Below are positions 11,854-22,817 of a stretch of 64,000 nt of DNA, piece by piece. Location: the NCBI RefSeq assembly GCF_001039355.2, contig NW_019773970.1, positions 129,965-193,964 on the forward strand, in the 5' to 3' direction. Made by a program: the position numbers and the translations under genes. The notes under the pieces are model-generated. The model saw only the letters and a list, made by a program, of their open reading frames with translations, did not search any database and was not told the DNA's origin. Origin of the DNA: Lingula anatina. Taxonomy: Eukaryota > Brachiopoda > Lingulata > Lingulida > Lingulidae. The number at the start of each line of letters is the position of its first letter. The stretch's first letter is position 1.

Positions 11854-12763
11854 TTACATCACGCTTTTTCCACAGTCAGTTCTACATCCTCCGCCACATG
11901 CACAGCCGAATATATTACAGCTCTGATACCCACAGTAAGGGGTACCCTGAAAAACAAGTGTGAAGGGGGCACTAAATATCCAAGGTGGTTGAACTACCAA
12001 GCCAGAAGTACGCTGTGTACTTTAATAATTCTGACATTTTACCTCTCTTAATTAACACTGTCTAGTTTATAACGCATCACAGCTGTCACAGAATATGCAG
12101 ATCAAATAATATGTTTCCAAAAACGTATTTTTAAAATTAAAACGAGTGTGAAGGGAGCGCCAAATATCCAAGCCGGAAGAAGGTTGAGTAGATTGATAAT
12201 TCTAACATTTTTACCTCTCTTAATTTACACTATCTAGGTTATAACGCATCAAGGCTGTCAGAATATGTAAATCAAATAACACGTTTCCAAAAACGTTTTT
12301 CAGATTAAAATAACAACAATTAAGTCAAGCCATTTAAATTCCACATGGTTCATAACTACTGCTGGTAAATTCATACCATATTATCGGTTAGACTAGTTGT
12401 TCATAGTTTTGTTTTCAGCTTTGTAACAACAGATTTAGTTGGGATGGAAAACCATTGTCGGACACGTACTACCATCTTTTTGCATAGTCAACCAAATTAT
12501 ACTTAAAATGCATTCTTTTATTTTCATTTTTGCCCCCACCACTTTCTTCAAGTACAATCCTCGATTAGTTAATGGTATGGAATCAGAGTGGTTTGTAATG
12601 CCTTTATGCAAAGTTTCATACTGAGCATACATACTGAAGTGCAGTCTTTGCAATACCCATAGGACTCAGTTTTGCAGCACACTCCCTCGGTTTGTTGTAC
12701 CATAATAGCTACCACGCATACGCAGGTCACAGCAGCTGCTATCACGAGAGAGCAAGTCATCTT
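11854..12763 (-). CDS. small secreted cysteine-rich peptide, Diedel-like, copy 3
   Basis: Exon A coding 12635..12760, exon B 11854..11946, same phases and same 72-residue length as the other copies. Signal peptide MTCSLVIAAAVTCVCVVAIM. All ten cysteines are kept, with YCGYQSCNIFGCACGGGC in the core. The intron is longer because about 180 bp beyond exon B (11955-12138) are repeated in diverged form at 12139-12310; the second part is closer to copy 1 and the first closer to copy 2, suggesting unequal exchange or conversion. The stop overlaps GTAAGT as in the other two. Confidence 0.7.
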
Positions 12764-13125
12764 CTGAAATGTAAACATTGGTTACTTGAGATACTTGGGA
12801 CCCTATAAAATTCTGTAAACGCATCTAAATAGTTAAACAAGAATTAAAGTGTCTACAACCACAATCATTGTAAGGTGAGCAATTTTCTAAAATGTAAACT
12901 TGGAAACCAGCACCGCTCTACAAATAAATTCAAGTTACCAGCCAAACACGAAATGAAACGGTAAGAATTATGAGGCTTAGCAGCTCAACCATAATCACTT
13001 TACAACAACTTACCTTTTGAAATTCTAAAACATATTTATAAACCATTGATTTCTGCAAATACAAGTAAACAATAATCTACAAATAAAAACAAAAAGATAA
13101 AGCTACAACCAGAGCAAATTTTTAC

Positions 13126-13204
13126 CTTAGATCTTGGTTTGTCTATCGTGTCTGATATAAGGTGTAAGTCCCAGGATAACGTGCTGTTCTCTTTATATTA
13201 ATCT
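13126..13204 (-). other. putative upstream exon X of peptide gene copy 3, interrupted
   Basis: Homologous to 8392..8470 with the same GTAAAA donor, but the frame that is open in copies 1 and 2 has a TAA at its second codon here. This supports a non-coding role or decay. Further decayed relatives lie at about 13560-13690, 14700-14800 and 16620-16720. Confidence 0.3.
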
Positions 13205-14159
13205 CTCGGCAGGGTTGCCACCGTCAGAAAAACGATATTTTGCCAGGAAAAAGAAAAGTAAATTAAACTGCTGTTCTTAATCACCTGATATTCACATTCA
13301 AATGAATCTGTTTACGTCATAATGTGTCACTCCTTGCAGTGATATTGTGAAGTAAGATGGCTGCTGGATTAACTGGGCAAAGTAAGAATGACAAAATGCC
13401 ATTTATATTCTCAGTACCTATATCATTTGAATAAGGCTAGTCATTTGAAATGTCATTATTGATTTTCAGACAAAAGTACGCGCCCAAACCACTTTAAACG
13501 AATGTGAATAAACATTCTAGAAATGAAACGGAAAAATTAGAAGAGAAAAACCTGCAATATTTTACCTGAGATCTCGGTTAATCTAGTCTTGTCTGATATG
13601 AGAGAGGTTTGCGTCCCAAGATAACGTGTTGTCTAGATACGCAACTCTTTTAGCAGGTACTTTCTTGTAGAGGCCAATTCACAATTACGTACCCGCGTTT
13701 TTCATCATTAGTTTTCATTCTTCATGGACCAAATTTTTCAAATATTAATTATACATTTATTTTTGTGGTTTCAAAACCGTCAGTAACGTAGATTAAGGCT
13801 TGTTTTCCTTTTTTCACTCCAAGAGAACCAGTATAATTCAGCGCGATTTTTCTATTCAATAATTATCATTCATTCAGATTCGCTATACATAAAACCCTTT
13901 CGATTTAAATGTTACCTGCACCTGTGCCAAAAAAAGGAAATATTCAATAAAATACATTGTAAGTTTTTTACGCAAACAGAAAAATATACATTGTTGCTTT
14001 TTTAAATACATGACACTTTTTTTTAGCTGTTCATTTTGTATTTCATTGCAATTTGGTCATGTCCATTAATTGACTTATCTACAGGTTTACAGACCAGTAC
14101 TTTACCCTTACACGAATCATGTCAGTAAAGACAGACGAAACACTAAACATATTTTACTA

Positions 14160-14447
14160 TAGTCCCCCACGTCAGCAAGAGAACTATTTAGACTAGTGCA
14201 AATGGTCCACCCGTCATATATTGTATCGACATTAAGAATGCCTCATAATTATTATTTGAAAGTGTCTATCGTTTGTTCTGAATTGGGAAGGATAAGAAGC
14301 TTTGCGCGGGAAACAGATTTGACTTTGGGATATTTCGACCGGATATATGTACATGCATCCGGTGCTTTTAACGTAAGAAAATCACACACGTCTGCTGTCT
14401 TCTACCTCTTTGTTCTTGAAGACGTTCAAAATCTTATTTTTTAAGTT
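14160..14447 (-). pseudogene. remnant of channel 3' end with the last exon deleted
   Basis: 14160-14437 matches the 3' flank of exon 6 in the other units. At about 14440 the sequence jumps directly to the intron sequence upstream of exon 6 (TAAGTTAAAACTCAATAGC, as at 16366). The whole coding exon of about 500 bp has been removed between short T-rich matches. Confidence 0.7.
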
Positions 14448-15417
14448 AAAACTCAATAGCTATTTTTTTTACAATACACAGCAAGACTTCAGTTTCATTA
14501 AAATAAAAGTGTACATTCACGCTGCTACACGTCCATGTTTTGTTTCAAGCACCTATATCATTTGAATTAGGCTAGTCATTTCAAATATCATCATTGATTT
14601 TCAGACAAAAGTACGCACCCAAACCTCTATAAACGAATGTGAACAAACATTCTAGAAATAAAACGGAAAAATTAGAAGAGAAAAACCTGCAAATTTTTAC
14701 CTTAGATCTCGGTTGCTCTTGTTTGATTTGAGAGAGGTTTGTGTCCCAAGATAACGTGTTGTTCTATATGTAATTCTTTTAGCAGGTACTTTCTTGTAGA
14801 GACCAATTCACAATTACCTACCTGCGTTTTTCATCATTAGCTCCCATTCTTTATGGACCGAGTTATTCAAATAATAATTATACCTTTATTTTTGTGGTTT
14901 CAAAACCGTCAGTAACGTTGATTAAGGCTTATTTTCCTTTTTTTCACTTCAAAAGAACTAGTATAATTCAGCGCGGTGTTTCCGTTCATTTATTATCATT
15001 CATTCACAAACGCTATACATAAAGCTGTTTTGATTTAAATGCCACCTGCATTTGTGCCAGAAAAAGGGAATGTTCAATTTATTTACAAAACCAAATACGT
15101 TGTGAGGTTTTTAAGCAAACAGAAAAATATACATCGTTGCTTTTTTAAATGAAAGACACTTGAATTTTTTAGCTGTTTATTTTTAATTTCATCGCGATTT
15201 GGTCACGTCCATTAAATGACTTAACTACAGGTTTACAGACCATTACTTAACCTTACACGAATTATGTCAGTAAAAACAGACAAAACATTAGACACATTTT
15301 ACTATAGTCCCCCACGTCAGCAAGACAACTATTTAGACTAGTACAAATGGTCCACCCCCCATATTTTGTATCGACATTAAGAATGCTTCACAATTTTATT
15401 TGAAAGTCTCTACCGTT

Positions 15418-15734
15418 CCCAGCAGGCACACAACGTTGATTCAACGTTGAATCAACGTTGAATTTATGTTGAGACGTTGATAAACGTTGAATAAACGTTG
15501 ATTCAACGACCATAATTCAACGTTGNTGTCCAACATTGATTCAACGTTGAATTGCCAACGTTGATTCAACGTTGACTTTTCAACGTTGATTCAATGTTGA
15601 CTTTTCAACGTTGATTCAACGTTGACTTTTCAACGTTGACACAAACTTTCGTTTTCAAACATAAATTCAACGTTGATTCAACGTTGAGAATCAATGTTGA
15701 TTCAACGTTGAATCAACGTTGTGTGCCTGCTGGG
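15418..15734. mobile_element. CAACGTTGA-rich palindromic DNA element with exact borders
   Basis: 317 bp bounded by perfect inverted ends CCCAGCAGGCACACAACGTT / AACGTTGTGTGCCTGCTGGG. The interior is mostly repeats of the self-complementary TCAACGTTGA. The paralogous units at 17336 and 9537 lack it. Comparing the filled site (TACCGTT, element, TTTGTTC) with the empty site (TACCGTTTGTTC) shows a 2-bp TT target duplication. An N lies at 15526. Confidence 0.85.
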
Positions 15735-15830
15735 TTTGTTCTACATTGGGAAAGATGAGAATCTTTGCACGGGGAACAAATTTGACTTTGGGGCAGTTCC
15801 ACCGGATATATGTACATGCATCCGGTGCTT

Positions 15831-16338
15831 TTAACGTAAGAAAATCACACACGCCTGATGTCTTTTGCTTCTTGCTTTCTTATTTTTCCATCTCGAAATC
15901 TTCCAAACACATAACCCAAAGAAGAAATTCAGTATTTCGGCTAGTGTCATTAAGGTGCTACCCAGAACGAGGCCAAGAGCTCCTCCTATGTCAGCAAACA
16001 AAGTCAGCGTGCTGTAGGCTTCTTGTTGAACCACTTCCTCGTACGTCATATCCGTGTAGTATAACGCCACGCTGACGAAATCTTTTTCAACGGATTCTGC
16101 TGTTCTGTTTAACTCCGATGATATTGCTTTTGGAGACATTTTAGAACTGGAGATGCTGTAGTCAAAATACAAAATCTCGCATGGTGCTATGCATCCACAA
16201 TGTTGCTTTATCTGGGTCGTGTTTTTTGACAGCGGGAAATAACACGTGATGATGTCACGTGGGGAACAGTCTCTGTAACCTTTGACCTTTGGATAGTATA
16301 CCATTCGGCAGCCGCACGTTTTCAAAGTCATGCTGTGT
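15831..16338 (-). pseudogene. DEG/ENaC channel last exon, second copy with altered tail
   Basis: Acceptor CAG before 16338. The frame is open from HSMTLKTCGCR through the Cys-rich region and TM2 (ADIGGALGLVLGSTLMTLAE). A 17-bp deletion after WKNK, relative to the intact copy, gives a different C-terminus ending VIFLR and a stop at 15831-15833. No exon 1-5 copy lies directly upstream within this unit. It could be a dead duplicate or an alternative last exon of the channel gene, since phase and acceptor are intact. Confidence 0.6.
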
Positions 16339-17457
16339 CTGGAAAGTTGAAATTGCATGAACTGGTAAGTTAAAACTCAATAGCTATTTTTCTACAATAC
16401 ACTGCGAGACTTCAGTTTCATTAAAATATAAGTGTACATTCACGCTGCTACACGTCCGTGTTTTGTTTCAAGCACCTATATCATTTGAATTAGGCTAGTC
16501 ACTTCAAATGTCATCATTGATTTTCAGACAAAAGTACGCACCCAAACCTCTATAAACGAATGTGAACAAACATTCTAGAAATGAAACGGAAAAATTAGAA
16601 GAGAAAAACCTGCAAATGTTTACCTTAGATCTCGGTTGCTCTTGTTTGATTTGAGAGAGGTTTGTGTCCCAAGATAACGTGTTGTTCTATATGTAATTCT
16701 CTTAGCAGGTACTTTCTTGTAGAGACCAATTCACAATTACCTACCTGCGTTTTTCATCATTAGCTCCCATTTTTTATGGACCGAGTTATTCAAATAATAA
16801 TTATACCTTTATTTTTGTGGTTTCAAAACCGTCAGTAACGTTGATTAAGGCTCAATTTCCTTTTTTCACTTCAGAAGAACCAGTATAATTCAGCGCGGTG
16901 TTTCCGTTCATTTATTATCATTCATTCACAAACGCTATACATAAAACTGTTTCGATTTAAATGCCAGCTGCATTTGTGCAAGAAAAAGGAAATGTTTTAT
17001 TTATTTACAAAACCAAATACATTGTGAGGTTTTTAAGCAAACAGAAAAATATACATCGTTGCTTTTTTAAATGAATGACACTTGAATTTTTTAGCTGTTT
17101 ATTTTTAATTTCATCGCAATTTGATCATGTCCATTAAATGACTTAACTACAGGTTTACATACTTTTACTTAACCTTACACCAATTATGTCAGTAAAGACA
17201 GACAAAACATAAGACACATTTTACTATAGTCCCCCACGTCAGGAAAAGAACTATTTAGACTAGTACAAACGGCCCACCCCTCATAATTTGTATCGACATT
17301 AAGAATGCTTCACAAGTTTTATTTGAAACTGTCTACCGTTTGTTCTACATTGGGAAAGATGAGAATCTTTGCGCGGGGAACAGATTTGACTTTGGGGCAG
17401 TTCCACCGGATATATGTACATGCATCCGGTGCTTTTAACGTAAGAAAATCACACACG

Positions 17458-17959
17458 TCAGCTGTCTTTTCCTTCTTGCTTTCTGAAGGCGTTCAAAATC
17501 TTATTTTTCCATCTCGGAATCTTCCAAACACATAATCCAAAGATGAAATTCAGTATTTCGGCTAGTGTCATTAAGGTGCTACCCAGAACGAGGCCAAGAG
17601 CTCCTCCTATGTCAGCAAACAAAGTTAGCGTGCTGTAGGCTTCTTGTTGAACCACTTCCTCGTACGTCATATCCGTGTAGTATAACGCCACGCTGACGAA
17701 GTCTTTTTCAACGGATTCTGCTGTTCTGTTTAACTCCGACGATATTGCTTTTGGAGACATTTTAGAACTCGAAATGCTGTAGTCAAAAGATAAAATCTCG
17801 CATGGTTCTATGCAGCCACAATGTTGCTTTATCTGGGTCGTGTTTTCTGACAGCGGGAAATAACACGTGATGATGTCACGTGGGGAACAGTCTCTGTAAC
17901 CTTTGACCTTTGGATAGTATACCATTCGGCAGCCGCACGTTTTCAAAGTCATGTTGTGT
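17458..17959 (-). CDS. channel exon 6: Cys-rich segment, TM2 and C-terminus
   Basis: Codons 302-468. The short basic cytoplasmic tail after TM2 ends RKQEGKDS, stop TGA 17458-17460. Homologous last exons are at 15831 and 9660. Confidence 0.9.
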
Positions 17960-20900
17960 CTGGAAAGTAAAAATTGCATGAACTGGAAAGTTTAAACTCA
18001 ATAGCTATTTTTCTAAAATATACTGCAAGACTTCAGTTTCATTATCAATGTAAATATACATTAGCGCTGCTACACGTCCAGGTTTTGCTTCAGAACATTT
18101 CATGTTTTAATTTTAAAAGAATAATAATAATAATTATTATTATTATTTTTATTATTATTATTATTATTTAAAGCCTAATAAAGAATAATAAATATTATAA
18201 TAAGAACTATTCTTTTCATTTTTATTTATCCATCATTTATAATCTTAACTGTTTTTGCAAAATTCGTATTTGTATTACTATCTCACTGCTTTGCAACAGT
18301 TATTTTTTTTTTTCTTAATAATTCCACAAACTGAACTTCAGACGTGTTCAAACCAAGAATATTTGACCGAATATCGATCCTAACGTCATCGACTAAATCT
18401 AGATTTTTTTTTATCTTATCTGACTGTTGAAAGTTTATGTTTCTGTCTAAACGGATCCTTTCATTAGGCATATCATTTGTGACAGCATTGATACTTACAG
18501 TCACTCTACGACACTGGCCAAGTTACCATGTTTTTTTCTGTGTGTGTGTTTAAATGGTTGCCTTGAGGTTGACCTACGTTCACAGACTTTACGACTGTCA
18601 TTTCAATTGCTTACACCATAGATACATACAGGCATTCTGCACGGCAGTTTACTTTGCTGTACTTTTTGTAGTAAGCCAGTTTTCTCTCGCCACAGTTGCC
18701 ATGGGGAGCGGGAAGGTTCACCAACTGAAAAAGTGCATTAGGATACGCACTGACGGTAAGAAGGCAAACAACATCTACTTTCATTTTTATATATTTCAAA
18801 ATACATGATTTTACTTGGGGTAATGTAAATGGCTCCGATGGTTACGAAAACGTCACCCGAGGGAGACCCATTGCAACGTTCAAATGCAGCTTCACACCTC
18901 TTAATTGCGGTTAAACGTAATCGCCTTTGTTAGCGCATCCTTCTACATATCCTTGACACCCTACTGGGCATCATTAGGCTAGGGCCCTCTCCAGAGCTGT
19001 CAATCAAAATGGCGGCACGCTTACAAGCCTAACGAGTGGTCGGAAAATGTAACAAAAGCACGATTTTCTGCCCTTTCAAAGCACCCAAACAAAATATTTT
19101 TAGATGACAATGAGCAATGGTTCCATCTGATCGTATAACCGATAACAGGTAAATTTGCCAGCTAAGCATTTGACTAATAAGCTCTGTTAACCAACCTGTG
19201 AACGTTTTTGGCTGTTTTAACAGCTTTCTATATTGACGAGATAAGTGAATCGCTGCCAAGTATATCTCACTATCTGAGCAACCGATCGTTACAAAAGTTG
19301 CACCTATTGTTGTTGGGAATGTGGACTACAGCATGATGTCAGGGGTTTAAGAGGAAATTGTTTGTTTGAAAGTTATCGTCTTTTGAAGTGAATAACCCAT
19401 TGAAATATGGGGTAATTTAACGTAAAAGATGATAAAATCAAAAGTAAATAGTTTAAGACAATTCCCTGGTACCGCGCTGAAGTGCTTTCACCCAGCTTTA
19501 TGAGGCCTTTTGAATCACTTGAATAGCTGTCTTGGTTATAGAGAAAATCCCAATTCCGAAAACGGCATTTTCCCCCTAAAATTGGCGCTTTAGCGTCATC
19601 CGTTGGACACTGTACTTAATCCCCGTCTTTAATTGGCCTTTTGGGAAGTTTGTTTTTATTTTTAATAAAAATTTATAAGCCCAGGGCTTCGTTTCTATGA
19701 CTTTGGTCCTTTTACTATTAGTCCCCTTAAGCACGAAAAGGTCCGCTCTGAATCAAAATATGTTCAACTTTCTATGTCACATCTCAACCTGTGTTAACTA
19801 AGGGAGTAAAAAGGTCCACAGTTTTTGAAAAGGACCCATCCCCCCGCTTAGATATTGCTGGCTATATGCTGTGATATAAGCATACATGGGTACTGTAACT
19901 TGTAATGCCATTTCTTGTTCCATCGAATCAGAGACTACGGTAATGGCTCAATCATTTCAACGGGCAAAACATTATCAAATTTTCAGATGCATAAATTTGT
20001 AAAACACAAAACTTATATTTCTATATAGCATTTGTGGTGCTTTCACTGCAAAGAATAGAAGTGTAGAGTAGCCTGCTTTTAGTTTTTGTTGCTACTACTT
20101 CATAGCAATGCTATAATTATTTTTTTAAAAAAATATGACTTTAAAAAAAACTAGGCCCCTATCTCTAAAATTCACAATTTTCATCCCATTCAAAAGATCG
20201 AGTAATAACTGTACATTGAGCAGACAATGCATCACTTGAAGAGTCAGAGGATCTTGTTCATCGATTATTTAAGGCTATAAACTCTTTACTATAAACTTTT
20301 TACATTCTAGCTCCCCCATAGCGTTACCTTCTTCAGTTTGAGGACAATGAGGGAACTCTGTCCAGGGACTGTACGGATGGCAAAGTTCAACATGTCAGGT
20401 TGGTCGTCCATGTCGTGAAGGAGTATCTGAAAATAAGATGTTGGAAATATAGTTCCAGTTACAGGGGCGGATTGAGGCTGTCTTCTGGGTCTTCTGGAAG
20501 ACGGTCAGATTTTCAAGTTTACATTGATGGGTATCCTATTTTTTTCTGTCGGAACACGGTCAAAAATAGAGAATGGATCACCAAAGATTATTTGAAAGGC
20601 TGTCAGAAAATATATCTTGATCCGCCCCTGAGTTATGATATATCCGAAGTGAAAAACAACACCCATGGCCCCCCTTCTGCAACTTTGACATACCCCTTAT
20701 GATTTTTCTGTCCTTATGACGTCCCACAGGTCACAGTAAAATTATTTGTGAAGATGTTTCTTAAGATTAGAATTTACAAGACAATTACATGTTTGTATGG
20801 TAACAACTATGGCGGATCCGATGAGCTTTTGAAATGTTTAGTAACATAATAAATTTCAAATTTCAAGGTTCCGTGGCGTTATCTATTCTGAATTGAATAA

Positions 20901-22817
20901 TTATACCTAAGATATACAGATAGACCTATAATATAATATAATATAATATAATATAATATAATATAATATAATATAATATAATATTTCAAATTAATCAAGA
21001 CCAAAGAAAATGTGTCAGGAATCAACCACGGCATGTTACCAAAGCGCCCGCGTCCAAAACGTTCCCTTCATATTCCCGGCTCTGCTGGGTGTCGAGGAAG
21101 AGTTCCAGCCCATACCTGGAGCCTTCCATGTCCACCTGAAGATCACCACCGTCTGTATGATAAACAACAAGAAAAAGATGATACATGATAATGAAAAGAT
21201 GAGAAATTAATGAGGGACTTATTACTCGACGGAATGCACGCGATATTAGGTGCAATTGACTTAAAACTGTGAACTCCTCTAAGATTTGTACTTCTTGCTC
21301 ACTGTGAACTCTTGAGTAATTTCAAAACCCTATTAACTACGTTTTAGGATTTTTATTTCACTGTTTTTATTTTTACTTTTTTAGTAATTGAAGGCCTTGG
21401 GTCTTTAATAAGAATACAAGACCAGTAAATAATCATTATTTTCTCTCCTGAATATATATATATATACCTCCTCCGAACTGATGGCATAACCCAAACTCGG
21501 TGAGGACTGGCCTGAATGCGTTGCTTTTGCATTCCTTCGTCTTCCACAGACACTGAAAATAAGCAAGTTTGATCATCATGTTGCAAAGTCAAACAACAGT
21601 AAAAATTCAGTGACTACCTTACATTTCAGTGTCTCGCGAGATACTTGCACCAGATACTTATCAAGTTACACCGTGCCTTCGCCTTTACAATAGACCTACT
21701 ATGATGGCGGTAACAGTAACCAAGACCCAGGAACTTAATGGCTATTTGGTCGTTTTAACGGGTAAGTGCAGTTCTTAGTACATGTATAAGGGAGTCGTGT
21801 ATTAGTATTACATCTGTATTATAACCTCATATGGTCATTTTGTTTGGCGATTCTGTGGCAAACAACTATCTAGATAATGAAAATCTCTGAGAGCACTGCA
21901 AAGGTCAGACCATTTAATCTTATTAAAGTCGTATATTATTGACATTTCCATCTCGTCCGGCATAACCCTGAGCCTGAGTATTAGAGTTAACTGTTTAATT
22001 TAACTTCTATAATCTACTCTTTATCAGTTGCCTTACGTAAAATTCAGTCACCTGAATCAATTTAGATATACTTACCTTAGTTTTTAAATTTTTTTATTCG
22101 TTTGATTCAAACTGATCAATTTAGATTGGGAGTTAAAAGGCAAGACAAAAAGTATTAATCAGTATAAAATAACAATCTTAAACCCTATTTTGTATCAGTT
22201 GGTGAACCATCATGCCCGCCTGTTTTTCAAATGACAGGACTGTCCATCTCGTTACTCCGGAACCATAAAGGAAATCGATTTTACCACTTAAATGAAAAGT
22301 TGTCAGTCAATCAACTTACAAACACAACCATGTCTTCCACTTGAAAGCCATTCCTTACGTAGAAATCAGTCCAATTGGTACGGCTGAGATTGAACAGAGA
22401 CCAGTCCGGGGAGCCAGAGTGCCCCACGTGAAAAAGGTTGCCAATTTCTGTCTCATTGTTTCGCGCCAAACTGCTGGCCTTGAACGGGGCACTGTTGCAT
22501 ACGGTCACGGTAGGAAAAATCAGGGTGTCGTTTTGGGTCACGTTCATGCTCACGGTTGTCGGATTTGAGAAATAGTAGTCAAATCGGTTCTTAAGGTGGT
22601 GGATCAGGAACCCAAATCCGACCAAAACGAAGCAGAACCATATGGCACGTCTGATGTAGGAGTAGCTTGGGTTGACCGCTTGTTTGAGACCCAAAATGCT
22701 GACTTCGTTAGCAAAGTTGGTCAATTGTTCCTTTGTTGTGACGGTTTCTTCGAGTTCATCTGCAGTGATTGCTTTTTCTTTGTTATCACAATCTTTATTG
22801 GCTTCGGTTCCCATCAT
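17458..22817 (-). CDS. DEG/ENaC (ASIC-like) cation channel subunit, six exons
   Basis: Exons 22320..22817, 21468..21552, 21040..21152, 20328..20426, 18615..18724, 17458..17959 join in frame to 468 residues, within the usual size range of the family. TM1 lies at about 56-76. The FPTVTVCN signature is at 101-108 and N-glycosylation sites at NDT97, NET121, NLS143 and NWT148. Exon 2 has PVLTEFGLCHQF, typical of the palm/finger region. The Cys-rich extracellular part spans exons 5-6 (CGCR, CSPRD, QHCGCIEPCE). TM2 includes DIGGALGLVLGST at 418-430. The family forms trimeric Na+-selective, amiloride-sensitive channels of the plasma membrane, gated by acid, peptides or force. Two signature sites are unusual: LG (42-43) instead of the conserved HG before TM1, and G-S-T (428-430) where the filter is usually G/S-x-S. 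Ligand unknown. Confidence 0.9.
18110..18175. repeat. (ATT)n microsatellite
   Basis: Imperfect AAT/ATT runs within intron 5 of the channel gene. Confidence 0.8.
18615..18724 (-). CDS. channel exon 5
   Basis: Encodes PHGNCGERKLAYYKKYSK and NCRAEC, the conserved 'P.GNC...YS...C...C' region. Acceptor TTTTTCAG, donor GTAAGC, phase 2. A broken copy is at 10646..10759. Confidence 0.85.
18800..20327. other. intron between channel exons 5 and 4
   Basis: No conserved coding signal. A 76-codon open frame on the minus strand (19029-19259) has no recognisable domain and no splice support. Confidence 0.5.
20328..20426 (-). CDS. channel exon 4
   Basis: 33 codons, ILLHDMDDQPDMLNFAIRTV and following, aligning with the ASIC region 'IHDQ.EPP'. 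Acceptor TTTTCAG, donor GTAACG. Confidence 0.85.
20462..20630. mobile_element. short DNA element, CAGGGGCGGAT family, copy 1
   Basis: 169 bp with termini CAGGGGCGGATTGAGG and, inverted, CAGGGGCGGATCAAGATA. Flanked by AGTTA on both sides (20457-20461 and 20631-20635), a likely target duplication. It sits just upstream of exon 4 of the channel, inside the intron. Confidence 0.75.
20927..20984. repeat. (TATAA)n microsatellite
   Basis: About eleven uninterrupted ATAAT/TATAA units in a channel intron. Confidence 0.9.
21040..21552 (-). CDS. channel exons 2 and 3
   Basis: Exon 2 21468..21552 (acceptor TTTTCAG, donor GTATAT) encodes CLWKTKECKSNAFRPVLTEF and following. Exon 3 21040..21152 (acceptor CATACAG, donor GTAACA) encodes GLELFLDTQQSREYEG. 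The phases 0/1/0 match. Confidence 0.85.
22320..22817 (-). CDS. channel exon 1: cytoplasmic N-terminus, TM1, start of ectodomain
   Basis: Codons 1-166, starting with two adjacent ATGs (22817 and 22814). Donor GTAAGT at 22319-22314, phase 0. The conserved pre-TM1 motif reads FANEVSILGL. Confidence 0.9.
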
